A DNA stretch of 64,000 nucleotides from Myxococcales bacterium (lineage in GTDB: Bacteria; Myxococcota_A; Polyangia; Polyangiales; Polyangiaceae). Numbering within the stretch: the stretch's first letter is position 1; each line of letters opens with the position of its first letter. The DNA lies in the NCBI GenBank assembly GCA_016191785.1, contig JACPVJ010000188.1:1-64000 (forward strand). Direction: 5' to 3'. Below, one piece after another: positions 1 through 7,976 of the stretch. A program made the translations under genes and the position numbers. Under the pieces are notes generated by a model that was not told the DNA's origin, made no database searches, and saw only the letters and a list, made by a program, of their open reading frames with translations.

Positions 1-23
1 CCCTGTGGCCATTGTCGCTCACA

Positions 24-160
24 GCGACACCGACCACGTCGGAGCGCACCGGAGTGGAGCCCCCAGCGACACCGACCACGCCGGAGCGCACCGGCGTGGA
101 GCCCCCAGCGACACCGACCACGCCGGAGCGCGCCGGAGCGGAGCTCACAGCGACAGGCAG
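24..160. repeat. 42-bp tandem repeat, three copies plus a partial
   Basis: Three head-to-tail copies of a 42-base unit start at 24, 66 and 108, and a partial fourth begins at 150. Each unit begins GCGACACCGACCACG. Copies 1 and 2 differ at two positions; copy 3 diverges mainly at its end. The unit length is a multiple of three, so plus-strand frames stay open through it, but no start, signal or homology supports a protein here. It lies directly 3' of the minus-strand lipoprotein gene that ends at 164. Confidence 0.85.
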
Positions 161-163
161 CCG

Positions 164-1519
164 CTACTTCTCCGCGAGCTCCACCGACTCGACGAGCACT
201 GCCAGATCCTGCTGCGGGCCGGCGCTGACGATGTAGCCACCGCACTCGTTCGGCCGCCGAGCGTCGAGCCAGAAGCCGATCGTTGCGGGCGCGCCGTCGG
301 GCACGTTCAGCGTGGCCGTGATCGAATCCGTCACCCAGCCCAGCCCGTCCACGGGGGCGGCGGCCTTCTGAAACGCGGTGCCTGCCGGCGTCGTGACGCG
401 GGGCGCGGGCGCCGTGGCGCCCGGAACCTCGAGACCGGCGACGAACGCCTGGAGCGCGGCATCGGGCTTCTGCGAGACGTCGTCGGGCGCGACGGCGGCG
501 AGCCGATAGTGGATGCGGACGAAGCGTGCCGCGCCGCGCTCGAGCAGCGCCGCGAAGCCCCCCGCCTTCTGGCCGCACCCGTCCGAAACGAAGCGGAGGC
601 ACCCGGGCCCCGAGCACCCGTCGGTGCCACCGGCGACGACCTCCGAGTCGCCCCAGAGTGTCTCCGGCGCCTGCGCAAAAGTGAGCCCCGTCGCGAGGTC
701 GCCCAGCCCGACCAGGTCGATGCCGAGCGACTTCGCTGGTCCGACGTTGCCGCTGGAATCCGTCAGGCCCTTTGCCGTGAGCGTGAGCGCGCCGCCCTCG
801 GCAAGCGGCAGCCAGTCCAAGACGCGGCCGCGGCGGCGCGATGTGCCGACCCAAGCGGTGGTCGGGTCTTCGGTCCACGTCCAGTGCAGGGGCACCACGC
901 TGCCCTTGCCGTCGGTCGCCGAAAGCGAGCTCTGCCAGACGGCGTCGGTGAGCGGCTCGGTCGCGATCGCCTCGAAGTCGAGCCAGGGCAGCGCGATCGG
1001 GGGCGCCGGCAACGCACCCGTGCCGGTCATGAACAGCGCTCTCGGTGCCTCGTCGTCCACCGCGAGAACGGTGCTCGCCTGGTACTCGTCGACTGTCAGG
1101 ATCTCGCCCGGGTAGCTGGCGAGGACGCCCTTCACGCTGACCTGCTTCGACCCGTCGAGCCGGATACGGATTTCGGTGGGGAGGTCCACGGGCTCGTCGG
1201 TCGGCGGCTTGGGGATCGAGAGCACGAGCTCGCCGCCCGACCGGGTGATCGCGTACGCCATCGGATCGGACTGCTCGCGGGTGACCGCCGCGAGCAGCGG
1301 TGCGGAGCCCGACTCGAGACCGCCGGCGTAGCCCAGGTCGACGCGATAGGTGGCTTGCCACTCGGCGGGCTCGGGGTAGCTCGCGAGCGTGCGCGACTCG
1401 AAGCGCAAGAGGTGAGAGCCCACCGGGACGTCGGCCGCCTGGTCGTCGGTCGATGACACGCCGCAGCCCGCCAGCGCCACGGCTGCGGCCAGTGTGCCAA
1501 GCTGTGTCAGGGGTCGCAT
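164..1519 (-). CDS. Ig-like domain lipoprotein
   Basis: This is a predicted outer-envelope lipoprotein of 451 residues. The start at 1519 is chosen because it gives a short type II signal peptide ending in lipobox LAGC (Cys19); upstream in-frame codons lack a signal. The middle (about residues 200-270) reads like a bacterial Ig-like (Big_5/SbsA type) fold: a proline-rich strand, then a stretch ending in GLTDSSGNVG. The C-terminal third has several Cys (CSGPGC, CGQK, ECGG) that could form disulfides outside the cytoplasm. It is the last gene of a likely operon with the Cys-rich lipoprotein and kinase upstream, 29 bases behind the former. Function is unknown; the Ig-like assignment is tentative. 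Confidence 0.8.
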   Translation of the reverse strand: MRPLTQLGTLAAAVALAGCGVSSTDDQAADVPVGSHLLRFESRTLASYPEPAEWQATYRVDLGYAGGLESGSAPLLAAVTREQSDPMAYAITRSGGELVLSIPKPPTDEPVDLPTEIRIRLDGSKQVSVKGVLASYPGEILTVDEYQASTVLAVDDEAPRALFMTGTGALPAPPIALPWLDFEAIATEPLTDAVWQSSLSATDGKGSVVPLHWTWTEDPTTAWVGTSRRRGRVLDWLPLAEGGALTLTAKGLTDSSGNVGPAKSLGIDLVGLGDLATGLTFAQAPETLWGDSEVVAGGTDGCSGPGCLRFVSDGCGQKAGGFAALLERGAARFVRIHYRLAAVAPDDVSQKPDAALQAFVAGLEVPGATAPAPRVTTPAGTAFQKAAAPVDGLGWVTDSITATLNVPDGAPATIGFWLDARRPNECGGYIVSAGPQQDLAVLVESVELAEK

Positions 1520-1548
1520 TCGGTCGCACGTTGCAACACGGGTGCCAC

Positions 1549-1980
1549 TCAGCGGCAGCGGCCTTGGTCGGCGTCGCACGCCTCGGGCGAGTCGCATTGC
1601 CGCGCGCGGGTCCAACCGTTGGCGTGGCACTGCTCGAGATCGGCGCCGTGGCACTGGTACTCACCCAAGATGCAGGGGTCGACCAGGCACTGCCGCAGCT
1701 TGGCGTTGCAGTGCGCCGCGGTCTGGCAAACGTTGACCTGGACGAAGCCGCTGGCCTCACACGCCTCGAGCTTGTCGCGCACGCAGCGGTGGGTGCCGAT
1801 CACGCAACCGCCCGGGCCCGGCGGGGCCGAGCGGGGCAGGGCGGGGGCCGCGGCGCTGGCCGAACCCAGGACCAAGGGCTTGGCCACACCTTGGCTCGGC
1901 GCGGCGTTGTCGCGCTCGCACCCGGCGAGCAGCGCCAGCCCGAGCCCGAGCCCGAGCCCGAGCTCAGAGCCCGAGCGCAT
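1549..1980 (-). CDS. Small Cys-rich lipoprotein
   Basis: The product is 143 residues. The start overlaps the 3' end of the kinase gene by 17 bases, which suggests translational coupling. The signal peptide is unusual: its hydrophobic core is a Gly-Leu repeat encoded by a hexanucleotide tract, followed by lipobox LAGC (about Cys21). After a Pro/Ala linker come about ten cysteines in a pattern of short loops (GGCVIGTHRCV, DKLEACE, NVCQTAAHCN, PCILGEYQC), probably a disulfide-rich exported fold. Similar Cys-rich EGF-like or Dickkopf-like modules are common in myxobacterial lipoproteins. Position between kinase and Ig-like lipoprotein suggests they work on one envelope process, but the role is unknown. 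Confidence 0.8.
   Translation of the reverse strand: MRSGSELGLGLGLGLALLAGCERDNAAPSQGVAKPLVLGSASAAAPALPRSAPPGPGGCVIGTHRCVRDKLEACEASGFVQVNVCQTAAHCNAKLRQCLVDPCILGEYQCHGADLEQCHANGWTRARQCDSPEACDADQGRCR
1937..1964. repeat. Hexanucleotide tract in a signal peptide
   Basis: About four copies of CGAGCC (plus strand) encode the Leu-Gly repeat that forms the hydrophobic core of the lipoprotein signal peptide on the minus strand. Slippage by whole units would add or remove two residues without shifting frame. Confidence 0.75.
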
Positions 1981-4324
1981 CGAGCACCGTGCGGGCGCGT
2001 TCGGTCACCGCGGCGAGCGCGGCTGCATAGCTCGGCCGGGCGCGCGCGGGCGCGAGGGCTGGACAGCGTTCGAGCCACGCCAGGTCGAAGAGCCCGCTCT
2101 TCACTGCCGCGTCGAGCTCGCTCTCGGCGCCCTCGAAGTCTCCGAAGTGACAGAGGGCCTCGGTGGCGATCTGGTGCATCAGCGAACGGAATCGAGGGTT
2201 GCGGTCCGAGGTCTTGATGAACTGTCGGAACGCCGCGAGCTCGGGCGAGCCGGGACCACCGCGCAAGATCGCCAAGACGCCGTGCGCGAAGGCCCAGCTC
2301 GGGTCGTCGCGCAGCGTCAGCTCGGGCAGGGTCGCCATGATCTGGGGGCTCCACGTCGACAGCCGCAGGCGGAGCACCACGTCACTCAGGGAGGCGTTCG
2401 GATCGCTGGTGGGCGCCAAGAGCGACAGCACGCGATCGAAGTCGCCCTGCAACGCGTGGGCGCGGATCAGGTCTTGTCGAGCGTTGGCCAGGCTCGGCTC
2501 CAGGGTCAGCGCCTGCTCGAGCGCCCGGGTGGCCTCGGCCGGGCGCCCTGCCTCGAGCAGCAGCCGGCCGCGCATCTCGAGCGCGTCCGGGTTGCTCGGC
2601 GACGCCGCCAGCGCGCGGACGGTGAGCTCGGCGGTGCCGCGCAGGTCGGCCTGCATCAGGCGCACGAGCGCGCCGGCCAGGAGCGCCTCGGCGTCATCGG
2701 GGGCGGCGCCGAGGGCGCGCTCGGACAGGTCGATCGCGGCGTTCGCCCAGGCGGCGACGTCGTCTTCGCCGAAGTACCAAAGCTTGGCGCACGCCCGCGC
2801 GTAGGTCGCCAAGATGGTCACGTCGTCGGGCGCGCGTTCGTGGGCTTGTTGCAGCAAGGCGGCCGCGGCCTTCACGTGCCTCGTCCAGACCAGGCGGAGC
2901 TCGGCGCGCGCCTTCAAGTACAGCTCGACGGCGACCGGATCCGACGGCGCCACGCGCTTTCGTCCGGAAGCGTGGACGGTCAGCGCCTCGGCGACCCGGT
3001 GCGCCGTCTCGTCGCTGACCACCAAGAGGTCGGCGGCCGGCCGATCGAAGCGCTGTGCCCAGAGCTGGAAGCCGTCCTCGACGCTGATCAGCCGCGCGCT
3101 CAGACGCACGGTGGTGGCGGCCCTGCGCACCGAGCCTTCGACCACCACGTCCACGTCCAGCTCTCGCCCGATCTCGCGCGGGTCGAGGGTCGACCCGGCG
3201 TAACGCGCCACCGCACCGCGGGGTCGAACGCGCAGCCCCGGCGTCATGCTCAGGGTGTCGATCAGATCTTCGGTCAACCCTTCGGCCACGTACGCGTCAT
3301 CGGGTGAGCCGAGGTTGCGCAGCGGCAGCACGGCCACGGCGCGCTCGCTGGCGGGGGACGGCTTCGACGGCACCGGCAGGCTCAGCGTGACGCCCTCGGG
3401 CAGGGTCGGCCCGGCGACCGCCAGCGCGTCGCGGACCTGATCGGCGCTCGCCAGGCGCGCCGCGGGATCCCGAGCCATGCACCGCGTCACCACCGCGGCG
3501 AGCGCGGCCGGCACCTCGGGAGCGACGCTCCGCGCGTCCGGCGGGTCGGCATAGAGTCGGGCAGCCGCCACTGCCATGGGCGAGCTGCCGGTCCACGGCA
3601 CCTGGCCGGTCAAGAGCTCGAACAGCATGGCCCCCAGGGCGTAGATGTCCGCTCGGGCGTCGATGTCGGGCTTGGCCTCGACCTGTTCGGGCGCCATGTA
3701 CGCCGGCGTTCCGACCACCAGGCCCACCGTGGCGCCGCCCTGGGCCGTGACCGGATCGCGTGCGATACCGAAGTCGGTGATCAAGACGCGACCGTCCCGC
3801 CCGAGCATCACGTTGTCGGGCTTCAGATCGCGGTGGACCACCCCGGCCCGATGCGCGGCGGCGAGGCCGGCGCAGATGGCCCGCGACAGCTCGAGCACCT
3901 TGGCCACGGGAAGGCGCCCGGTCCGACTCAGGAGATCCGCCAGGGACTCGCCCTCGATGAACTCCATGGTCAGAAAGCGCGCCCCGTCGTGCTCTCCGAT
4001 GTCGAACATCCGGGCCACGTTCTCGTGGGTGACCCGGCGCGCGAGCTTCACCTCGCGGCGAAAACGATCGATCAGCGCCGCGCTGCCGGCGAGCTCGTCG
4101 GAGAGCACCTTGAGCGCCACGTCCTCGTCGAGCTCGGTGTCGCGCGCTCGATAGACCGCGCCCATGCCGCCGCGCCCCACCAGCTTCAAGATGCGATAGC
4201 GTCCCGCGATCAGCGGCTCGGCAGCGGCGCTGGCCAGCGCATCCGAGGGCTCTCGCGGCTCGGCCTGGGCGGACGGCGGCACTGCGATGGTCGCTGCGAG
4301 ATCGGTTTCTTGGTCGGCCGCCAC
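1964..4324 (-). CDS. Ser/Thr protein kinase with TolB-like and TPR regions
   Basis: Soluble eukaryote-like Ser/Thr kinase, 786 residues from the GTG at 4324. This start has GGAG four bases upstream and avoids running into the divergent gene at 4434; an upstream TTG is possible. The kinase domain spans about 43-300: Gly loop GRGGMGAVY, Lys72 in VALK, HRDLKPDN at 164-171, DFG at 184-186, and APEQ, so all catalytic residues are present. Residues about 330-440 resemble the FlgO/TolB-like N-terminal domain seen in TPR-type cyclases and kinases (AVLPLRNLG, AEGLTEDLIDTLS). The rest is a series of TPR-like helices. No membrane segment is seen. Its gene leads the three-gene unit with two lipoproteins; the substrate is unknown. 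Confidence 0.93.
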   Translation of the reverse strand: MAADQETDLAATIAVPPSAQAEPREPSDALASAAAEPLIAGRYRILKLVGRGGMGAVYRARDTELDEDVALKVLSDELAGSAALIDRFRREVKLARRVTHENVARMFDIGEHDGARFLTMEFIEGESLADLLSRTGRLPVAKVLELSRAICAGLAAAHRAGVVHRDLKPDNVMLGRDGRVLITDFGIARDPVTAQGGATVGLVVGTPAYMAPEQVEAKPDIDARADIYALGAMLFELLTGQVPWTGSSPMAVAAARLYADPPDARSVAPEVPAALAAVVTRCMARDPAARLASADQVRDALAVAGPTLPEGVTLSLPVPSKPSPASERAVAVLPLRNLGSPDDAYVAEGLTEDLIDTLSMTPGLRVRPRGAVARYAGSTLDPREIGRELDVDVVVEGSVRRAATTVRLSARLISVEDGFQLWAQRFDRPAADLLVVSDETAHRVAEALTVHASGRKRVAPSDPVAVELYLKARAELRLVWTRHVKAAAALLQQAHERAPDDVTILATYARACAKLWYFGEDDVAAWANAAIDLSERALGAAPDDAEALLAGALVRLMQADLRGTAELTVRALAASPSNPDALEMRGRLLLEAGRPAEATRALEQALTLEPSLANARQDLIRAHALQGDFDRVLSLLAPTSDPNASLSDVVLRLRLSTWSPQIMATLPELTLRDDPSWAFAHGVLAILRGGPGSPELAAFRQFIKTSDRNPRFRSLMHQIATEALCHFGDFEGAESELDAAVKSGLFDLAWLERCPALAPARARPSYAAALAAVTERARTVLDALGL

Positions 4325-4433
4325 CGGGCTCCGTCGCCGCAGGTCGGGGGCGGCGCGTCGAACTATATGCCACCCCGGCGGCTTTCGCCCAGGCGACCGT
4401 GCAAGCGCGTCGTTCCCCAAGTATCTTCTCGGT

Positions 4434-6149
4434 ATGGCTGGATGGCGCTGGCTCGTCGGTGTGGTGGTCTTGGCGGGTGGGCTGGGCGCGAGTTGCTCGT
4501 CGGAAGACGGCGGCGTCGCCGGTGGCAGCGGCGCGGTGACCGGGACCGGGGCCAGCTCCGGCAGCGGTGGCGGCGGCGCGGGCGGAACCGGGGGCATCGG
4601 GCTCGGTGGCAGCGGCGCGCAGGGGCCTTTCTCGGACTTCCCCAAAGAGCCCGAGCTCGAGGCCTCGCTGCCCTCGGATCTGGGCAGTCAGTTCTCGGCC
4701 GCCGGCCAGACCAGTGGCGGGCCGTGTCTGAGCGAGCCCCCCACCGACGCGCTGGTGCCCAAGAACTGGACGCCCCTGCGCTTCGAGTGGTCGGCGCCGG
4801 CGGAGCAGAACGTGTTCGAGCTGCGCTTGCACGTGAAGAACCAGACCAACGATCTGGTCGTGTACACCACCCAGAAGTCGTACTCGATCGCGCCGACCGT
4901 GTGGAAGTCGCTGACCTTGCACAGCGCCGGCGAAGACATCGAGGTCACCCTGCGCGGCGCCAAGCTCGATAGCGGCAAGATCACGGCGGGCCCATTCACC
5001 GGCGCGCAGGGGCCGGTACACCTGGCCCCCGTCGCCGCGCCCGGCTCGGTCGTCTATTGGACCACGGGCCCCGCGGGCAGCGGAAAGACCGCCCTCAAGG
5101 GCTTCACCATCGGCGACACGTCGGTCACGACCGTGCTCACCCCAGCGATCGTGGGTGGTGACACCACCTGCGTCGCCTGTCACGTCTCGTCGCCCGACGG
5201 CAAGCACACGTTCTACGTCCGGGACGGGAACAAGACGCGCAGCGTGGACGTGCGCAGCGTGGACGGGCTCGGGGCACCCCCGCCCGCCACCGTGGTGTCG
5301 CCCACCGCGCTCACGCTGCTCGGCCGCACCAACCAGTCGGCTCCCGTCACGTCCAAGGCGCGCTACTCGGCGACCGACGCGGTGGTGGTGAACGTGTTCA
5401 ACGAACCGACCGCCACCGCCGGCAAGGCCGAGCTGGTCTGGACCGACCTCCACGCTCAGAGCGCCGCGGCGGGGTGGGGGATCTTCGCCCGAACCGGCGA
5501 TCCCCGTCCGGTGGCCTCGCCCACCTGGTGGCACGACGGGTCGACCCTGGCCTACGTGTCGGCGCCGATCACCGGCGAAGGCGTGATCGCGCGCGTCACC
5601 GACGCCGACCCCACGATGGACATCTACACCGTGCCCTACAACGAGCGGAAGGGCGGCGCGGCTACCCCGCTGCCGGGCGCCAGCGACCCCAACTTCTGGG
5701 AGTACTACCCGGTGATCTCGCCGGGCGATGCGCTCTTGGCCTTCAACCGCTGCGCGCCCCGCAAAGAGAGCGACGGCACCTGGGCCGACAGCTACAACGA
5801 AGCGACGGGCGAGGTGTTCGTGGTGCCGGCCAAGGGCGGCACCGCCACCCGGCTGGCGGCCAACGATCCGGCCGCGTGCACCGGCGCCACGAGCCCGGGT
5901 CTGACCAACTCGTGGCCGCGCTGGGCGCCCTCGGCCGAAGAGTCCGGGGGCAAGCGGTACTACTGGGTGGTGTTCTCGTCGATGCGGCGCGACGGCAAGA
6001 ACCCGCAGCTGTTCATCTCGGGCATCGTCACCGACGCGGCCGGCGGCATCGAGAAGACCTACCCGGCGGTGTACGTGACCGCGCAGGTCGCGGACGAGAA
6101 CAACCACACGCCGGCCTGGGACATGTTCCAGGTCAAGCCGCCGCAGTAG
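4434..6149 (+). CDS. Lipoprotein with CxxCH motif and TolB-like propeller
   Basis: The protein has 571 residues. Start 4434 gives a signal peptide with lipobox GASC (about Cys20) followed by a Gly/Ser-rich spacer. A fibronectin/Ig-like segment comes first (about 80-200). Then CVACH at 246-250, the haem c attachment pattern, sits just before a region of TolB/WD40-type propeller blades, for example SSPDGKHTFYVRDG and the C-terminal YYPVISPGDALLAFNRC. The single CxxCH could bind c-type haem in the periplasm, or could be a metal or disulfide site. A TATCTT hexamer lies six bases before the ATG. The gene is divergent from the kinase operon. Substrate and partner are unknown. Confidence 0.87.
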   Translation: MAGWRWLVGVVVLAGGLGASCSSEDGGVAGGSGAVTGTGASSGSGGGGAGGTGGIGLGGSGAQGPFSDFPKEPELEASLPSDLGSQFSAAGQTSGGPCLSEPPTDALVPKNWTPLRFEWSAPAEQNVFELRLHVKNQTNDLVVYTTQKSYSIAPTVWKSLTLHSAGEDIEVTLRGAKLDSGKITAGPFTGAQGPVHLAPVAAPGSVVYWTTGPAGSGKTALKGFTIGDTSVTTVLTPAIVGGDTTCVACHVSSPDGKHTFYVRDGNKTRSVDVRSVDGLGAPPPATVVSPTALTLLGRTNQSAPVTSKARYSATDAVVVNVFNEPTATAGKAELVWTDLHAQSAAAGWGIFARTGDPRPVASPTWWHDGSTLAYVSAPITGEGVIARVTDADPTMDIYTVPYNERKGGAATPLPGASDPNFWEYYPVISPGDALLAFNRCAPRKESDGTWADSYNEATGEVFVVPAKGGTATRLAANDPAACTGATSPGLTNSWPRWAPSAEESGGKRYYWVVFSSMRRDGKNPQLFISGIVTDAAGGIEKTYPAVYVTAQVADENNHTPAWDMFQVKPPQ

Positions 6150-6182
6150 TCACACTCTGGGGCCGCGGCGCGAAGCCCGATC

Positions 6183-7136
6183 ATGCGCCTGCTCGTGATC
6201 ACCCTGCTCTTGGCGGCCTGCACCCCCGAAGCCTCCGCTCCGGTCGAGCGCCCCCCGCCACGCAAGGTCGCGAAAATGGCGGCTCCGAGCCCGGAGCCGG
6301 CGCCCTCCGTCGCGGCGTCGTCGCCCCCGCCAGTCCCATCAGCCCCGACCTACGACCTGGCACAGGACCTCGCGGCGCGCCAGCAGCTGGCGAAGGACGA
6401 GCTCGGCGCCAAGACCGACACCGAGCGGGTCGAGGGCGTGTTCCTGGTCGCCGCCCCCGGGGGGCGGGCAGCGCTCAGCGGCGCCATCGACGTCACGCGA
6501 CGGGCGCTCGCGGCCTACTTCAACGGGCGCTTCGAGCATCGTCCCGAGCGGGTCATCAGCGTTTACCTCTTCCCGAACGCTGCGCCCTACGACGCCTACT
6601 GCAAGAAGCTGTGGAGGACCAAGTGCGACTCCCCCTACGGGTTTTACCTGGCGAGCGAGCGCAAGATCATCATGAACGTCGGCCCCGGCATCGGCACGCT
6701 CACGCACGAGCTCGTGCATCCGCTGGTCGAGGCCGACTTTCCCGATGCGCCCGACTGGATCAACGAAGGCATCGCGTCGCTGTTCGAGCAGTTCCACCTG
6801 CCCCGACCCGGGGAAATCCGCGGCAGCAAGAACTGGCGCCACCCGCGGCTCGCGGCCGCGCTGGCCTCGCCCAAAGAGCGAGAGCACGCGACCCTGCCCG
6901 CGCTCTTCGCCATGAACGACGACGAGTTCCGCGGCGCCCGCGAAGATCTGAACTACGCCACGGCGCGATACCTCTGCCAGTGGCTGGACGAGCGGGGGTT
7001 GCTCTGGCGCTTCTACCAGCGCTGGAGGGACACCCGAGCTACCGATCCCAGCGGCGAGAAGGCGTTCCGGGAGGTCACCGGCGAAACCCCGCTCGAGGCC
7101 CACGGGAAGTGGGCGCGTTGGGTGCGGGCGCTGTGA
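6183..7136 (+). CDS. Gluzincin-like metallopeptidase lipoprotein
   Basis: 317 residues with a short signal peptide and lipobox LAAC (Cys13), then a Pro/Ala-rich linker to about residue 56. The remaining domain has the zinc site HELVH at 175-179, and NEGIA with Glu195 about sixteen residues further on, the third ligand pattern of gluzincin peptidases of the peptidase_MA type. A catalytic Glu (E176) is present, so activity is plausible. It lies 33 bases behind the CxxCH propeller lipoprotein and is probably cotranscribed. It ends directly against the stop of the convergent PilZ gene. Substrate unknown; a cell-wall or envelope-protein protease is the simplest guess. Confidence 0.85.
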   Translation: MRLLVITLLLAACTPEASAPVERPPPRKVAKMAAPSPEPAPSVAASSPPPVPSAPTYDLAQDLAARQQLAKDELGAKTDTERVEGVFLVAAPGGRAALSGAIDVTRRALAAYFNGRFEHRPERVISVYLFPNAAPYDAYCKKLWRTKCDSPYGFYLASERKIIMNVGPGIGTLTHELVHPLVEADFPDAPDWINEGIASLFEQFHLPRPGEIRGSKNWRHPRLAAALASPKEREHATLPALFAMNDDEFRGAREDLNYATARYLCQWLDERGLLWRFYQRWRDTRATDPSGEKAFREVTGETPLEAHGKWARWVRAL

Positions 7137-7802
7137 TCACGCCGGCGCGACGGCATCGGTGAGCGCCGAGCGCTCCCACGGCACCGACAGGCCTTCGCGA
7201 TTCGGCCCGGGGGGCCCACCGATCAGCACCCGACGCGCCTCCGGCATGCCCGCGCCGAGCACGTCCAGCACCGCTTCGGCCCGCTCGGACGAGCCGTTCG
7301 CCACGCAGACCAAGGTCTGCACCTCGGCGGCTGCCACCTCGACCAGCCCGATGGCCTCGAGCGGGGTCGACGCGTAGAGCACGCTCCGCCCGGCCTCGTG
7401 CACGTCGCGGATCAGCGACACCACCAGCGCCGACGGCTCGCCCACCACCAGCACCGTCGGCTCGGCCGCGGCCTCGAGCTCCCGGAGCACGGCGCGCTGG
7501 AGGGCGTCTTGGAGGTCGGCGGGCAAGTTGCGAAACTCGACGCCGAAGCCGGGTCGGCCGCTCGGCAAGGCCGCGTGCCGGACCACCGCGGCCTCGGCAC
7601 CGATGGGGCGCCGGCCGCGCAGCTTCAGCGACATCCGGATGCGTGCGCCCTCCGGCAGTACGGGCCCGAGGGTGATCAGCGCACCGCCGGCCGAGACGTT
7701 CTCGACCAGGTACTCGCCCACCTTCTCGCGCTCGCGCATCACGCTTGCCGTCGCCGCCACCCGCGCCCGGGGGTGCTGTCGCCGCTCGGAACCTTTTCGC
7801 AT
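7137..7802 (-). CDS. PilZ domain protein with pseudo-receiver
   Basis: 221 residues, cytoplasmic. Residues about 5-105 form a PilZ c-di-GMP-binding domain: the RxxxR motif is at residues 8-12 (R-Q-H-P-R) and the second motif NxSxxG is present as NVSAGG. Residues about 113-215 look like a response-regulator receiver fold (TVLVVGEPSALVVSLI...), but the acidic pair and the phospho-accepting Asp are missing: the strand that should carry it reads LVCVANG. It should therefore bind c-di-GMP but not be phosphorylated at this site. Its start has a good GGAGG-type ribosome site. A terminator separates it from the lipoprotein gene upstream. Confidence 0.88.
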   Translation of the reverse strand: MRKGSERRQHPRARVAATASVMREREKVGEYLVENVSAGGALITLGPVLPEGARIRMSLKLRGRRPIGAEAAVVRHAALPSGRPGFGVEFRNLPADLQDALQRAVLRELEAAAEPTVLVVGEPSALVVSLIRDVHEAGRSVLYASTPLEAIGLVEVAAAEVQTLVCVANGSSERAEAVLDVLGAGMPEARRVLIGGPPGPNREGLSVPWERSALTDAVAPA

Positions 7803-7928
7803 GCTCCTCCCGGGCCGTCTTCACGCCCTCGGCGCGTTGCCCTCGAAAGGGAGAGCACGGCCGATCGCGGAGAAGCTTGAGGCGTGCCGGGCTCGGAAGG
7901 TGGGAGCGGGTGCGCTCCGACAAACGCG

Positions 7929-7958
7929 AAAACGCCCTCCCGTTCGGGAGGGCGTTTT
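7929..7958. terminator. Strong rho-independent terminator
   Basis: A perfect 13-bp stem (AAAACGCCCTCCC paired with GGGAGGGCGTTTT) closes a GTTC loop. Read on the minus strand it ends in a T run, about 20 bases after the stop of the lipoprotein gene ending at 7977. It is symmetric enough to work in both directions. Confidence 0.92.
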
Positions 7959-7976
7959 ACAGCGCCGGTCAGTCGT

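Noticed and set aside
24-160. Possible CRISPR array
   Set aside because: The units are contiguous without unique spacers, so it is a tandem repeat.
5-1456. Plus-strand open frame across the 42-base repeat and the first lipoprotein
   Set aside because: No recognised domain, and it is antisense to a lipoprotein with a clear lipobox; the repeat only keeps the frame open because its unit is a multiple of three.
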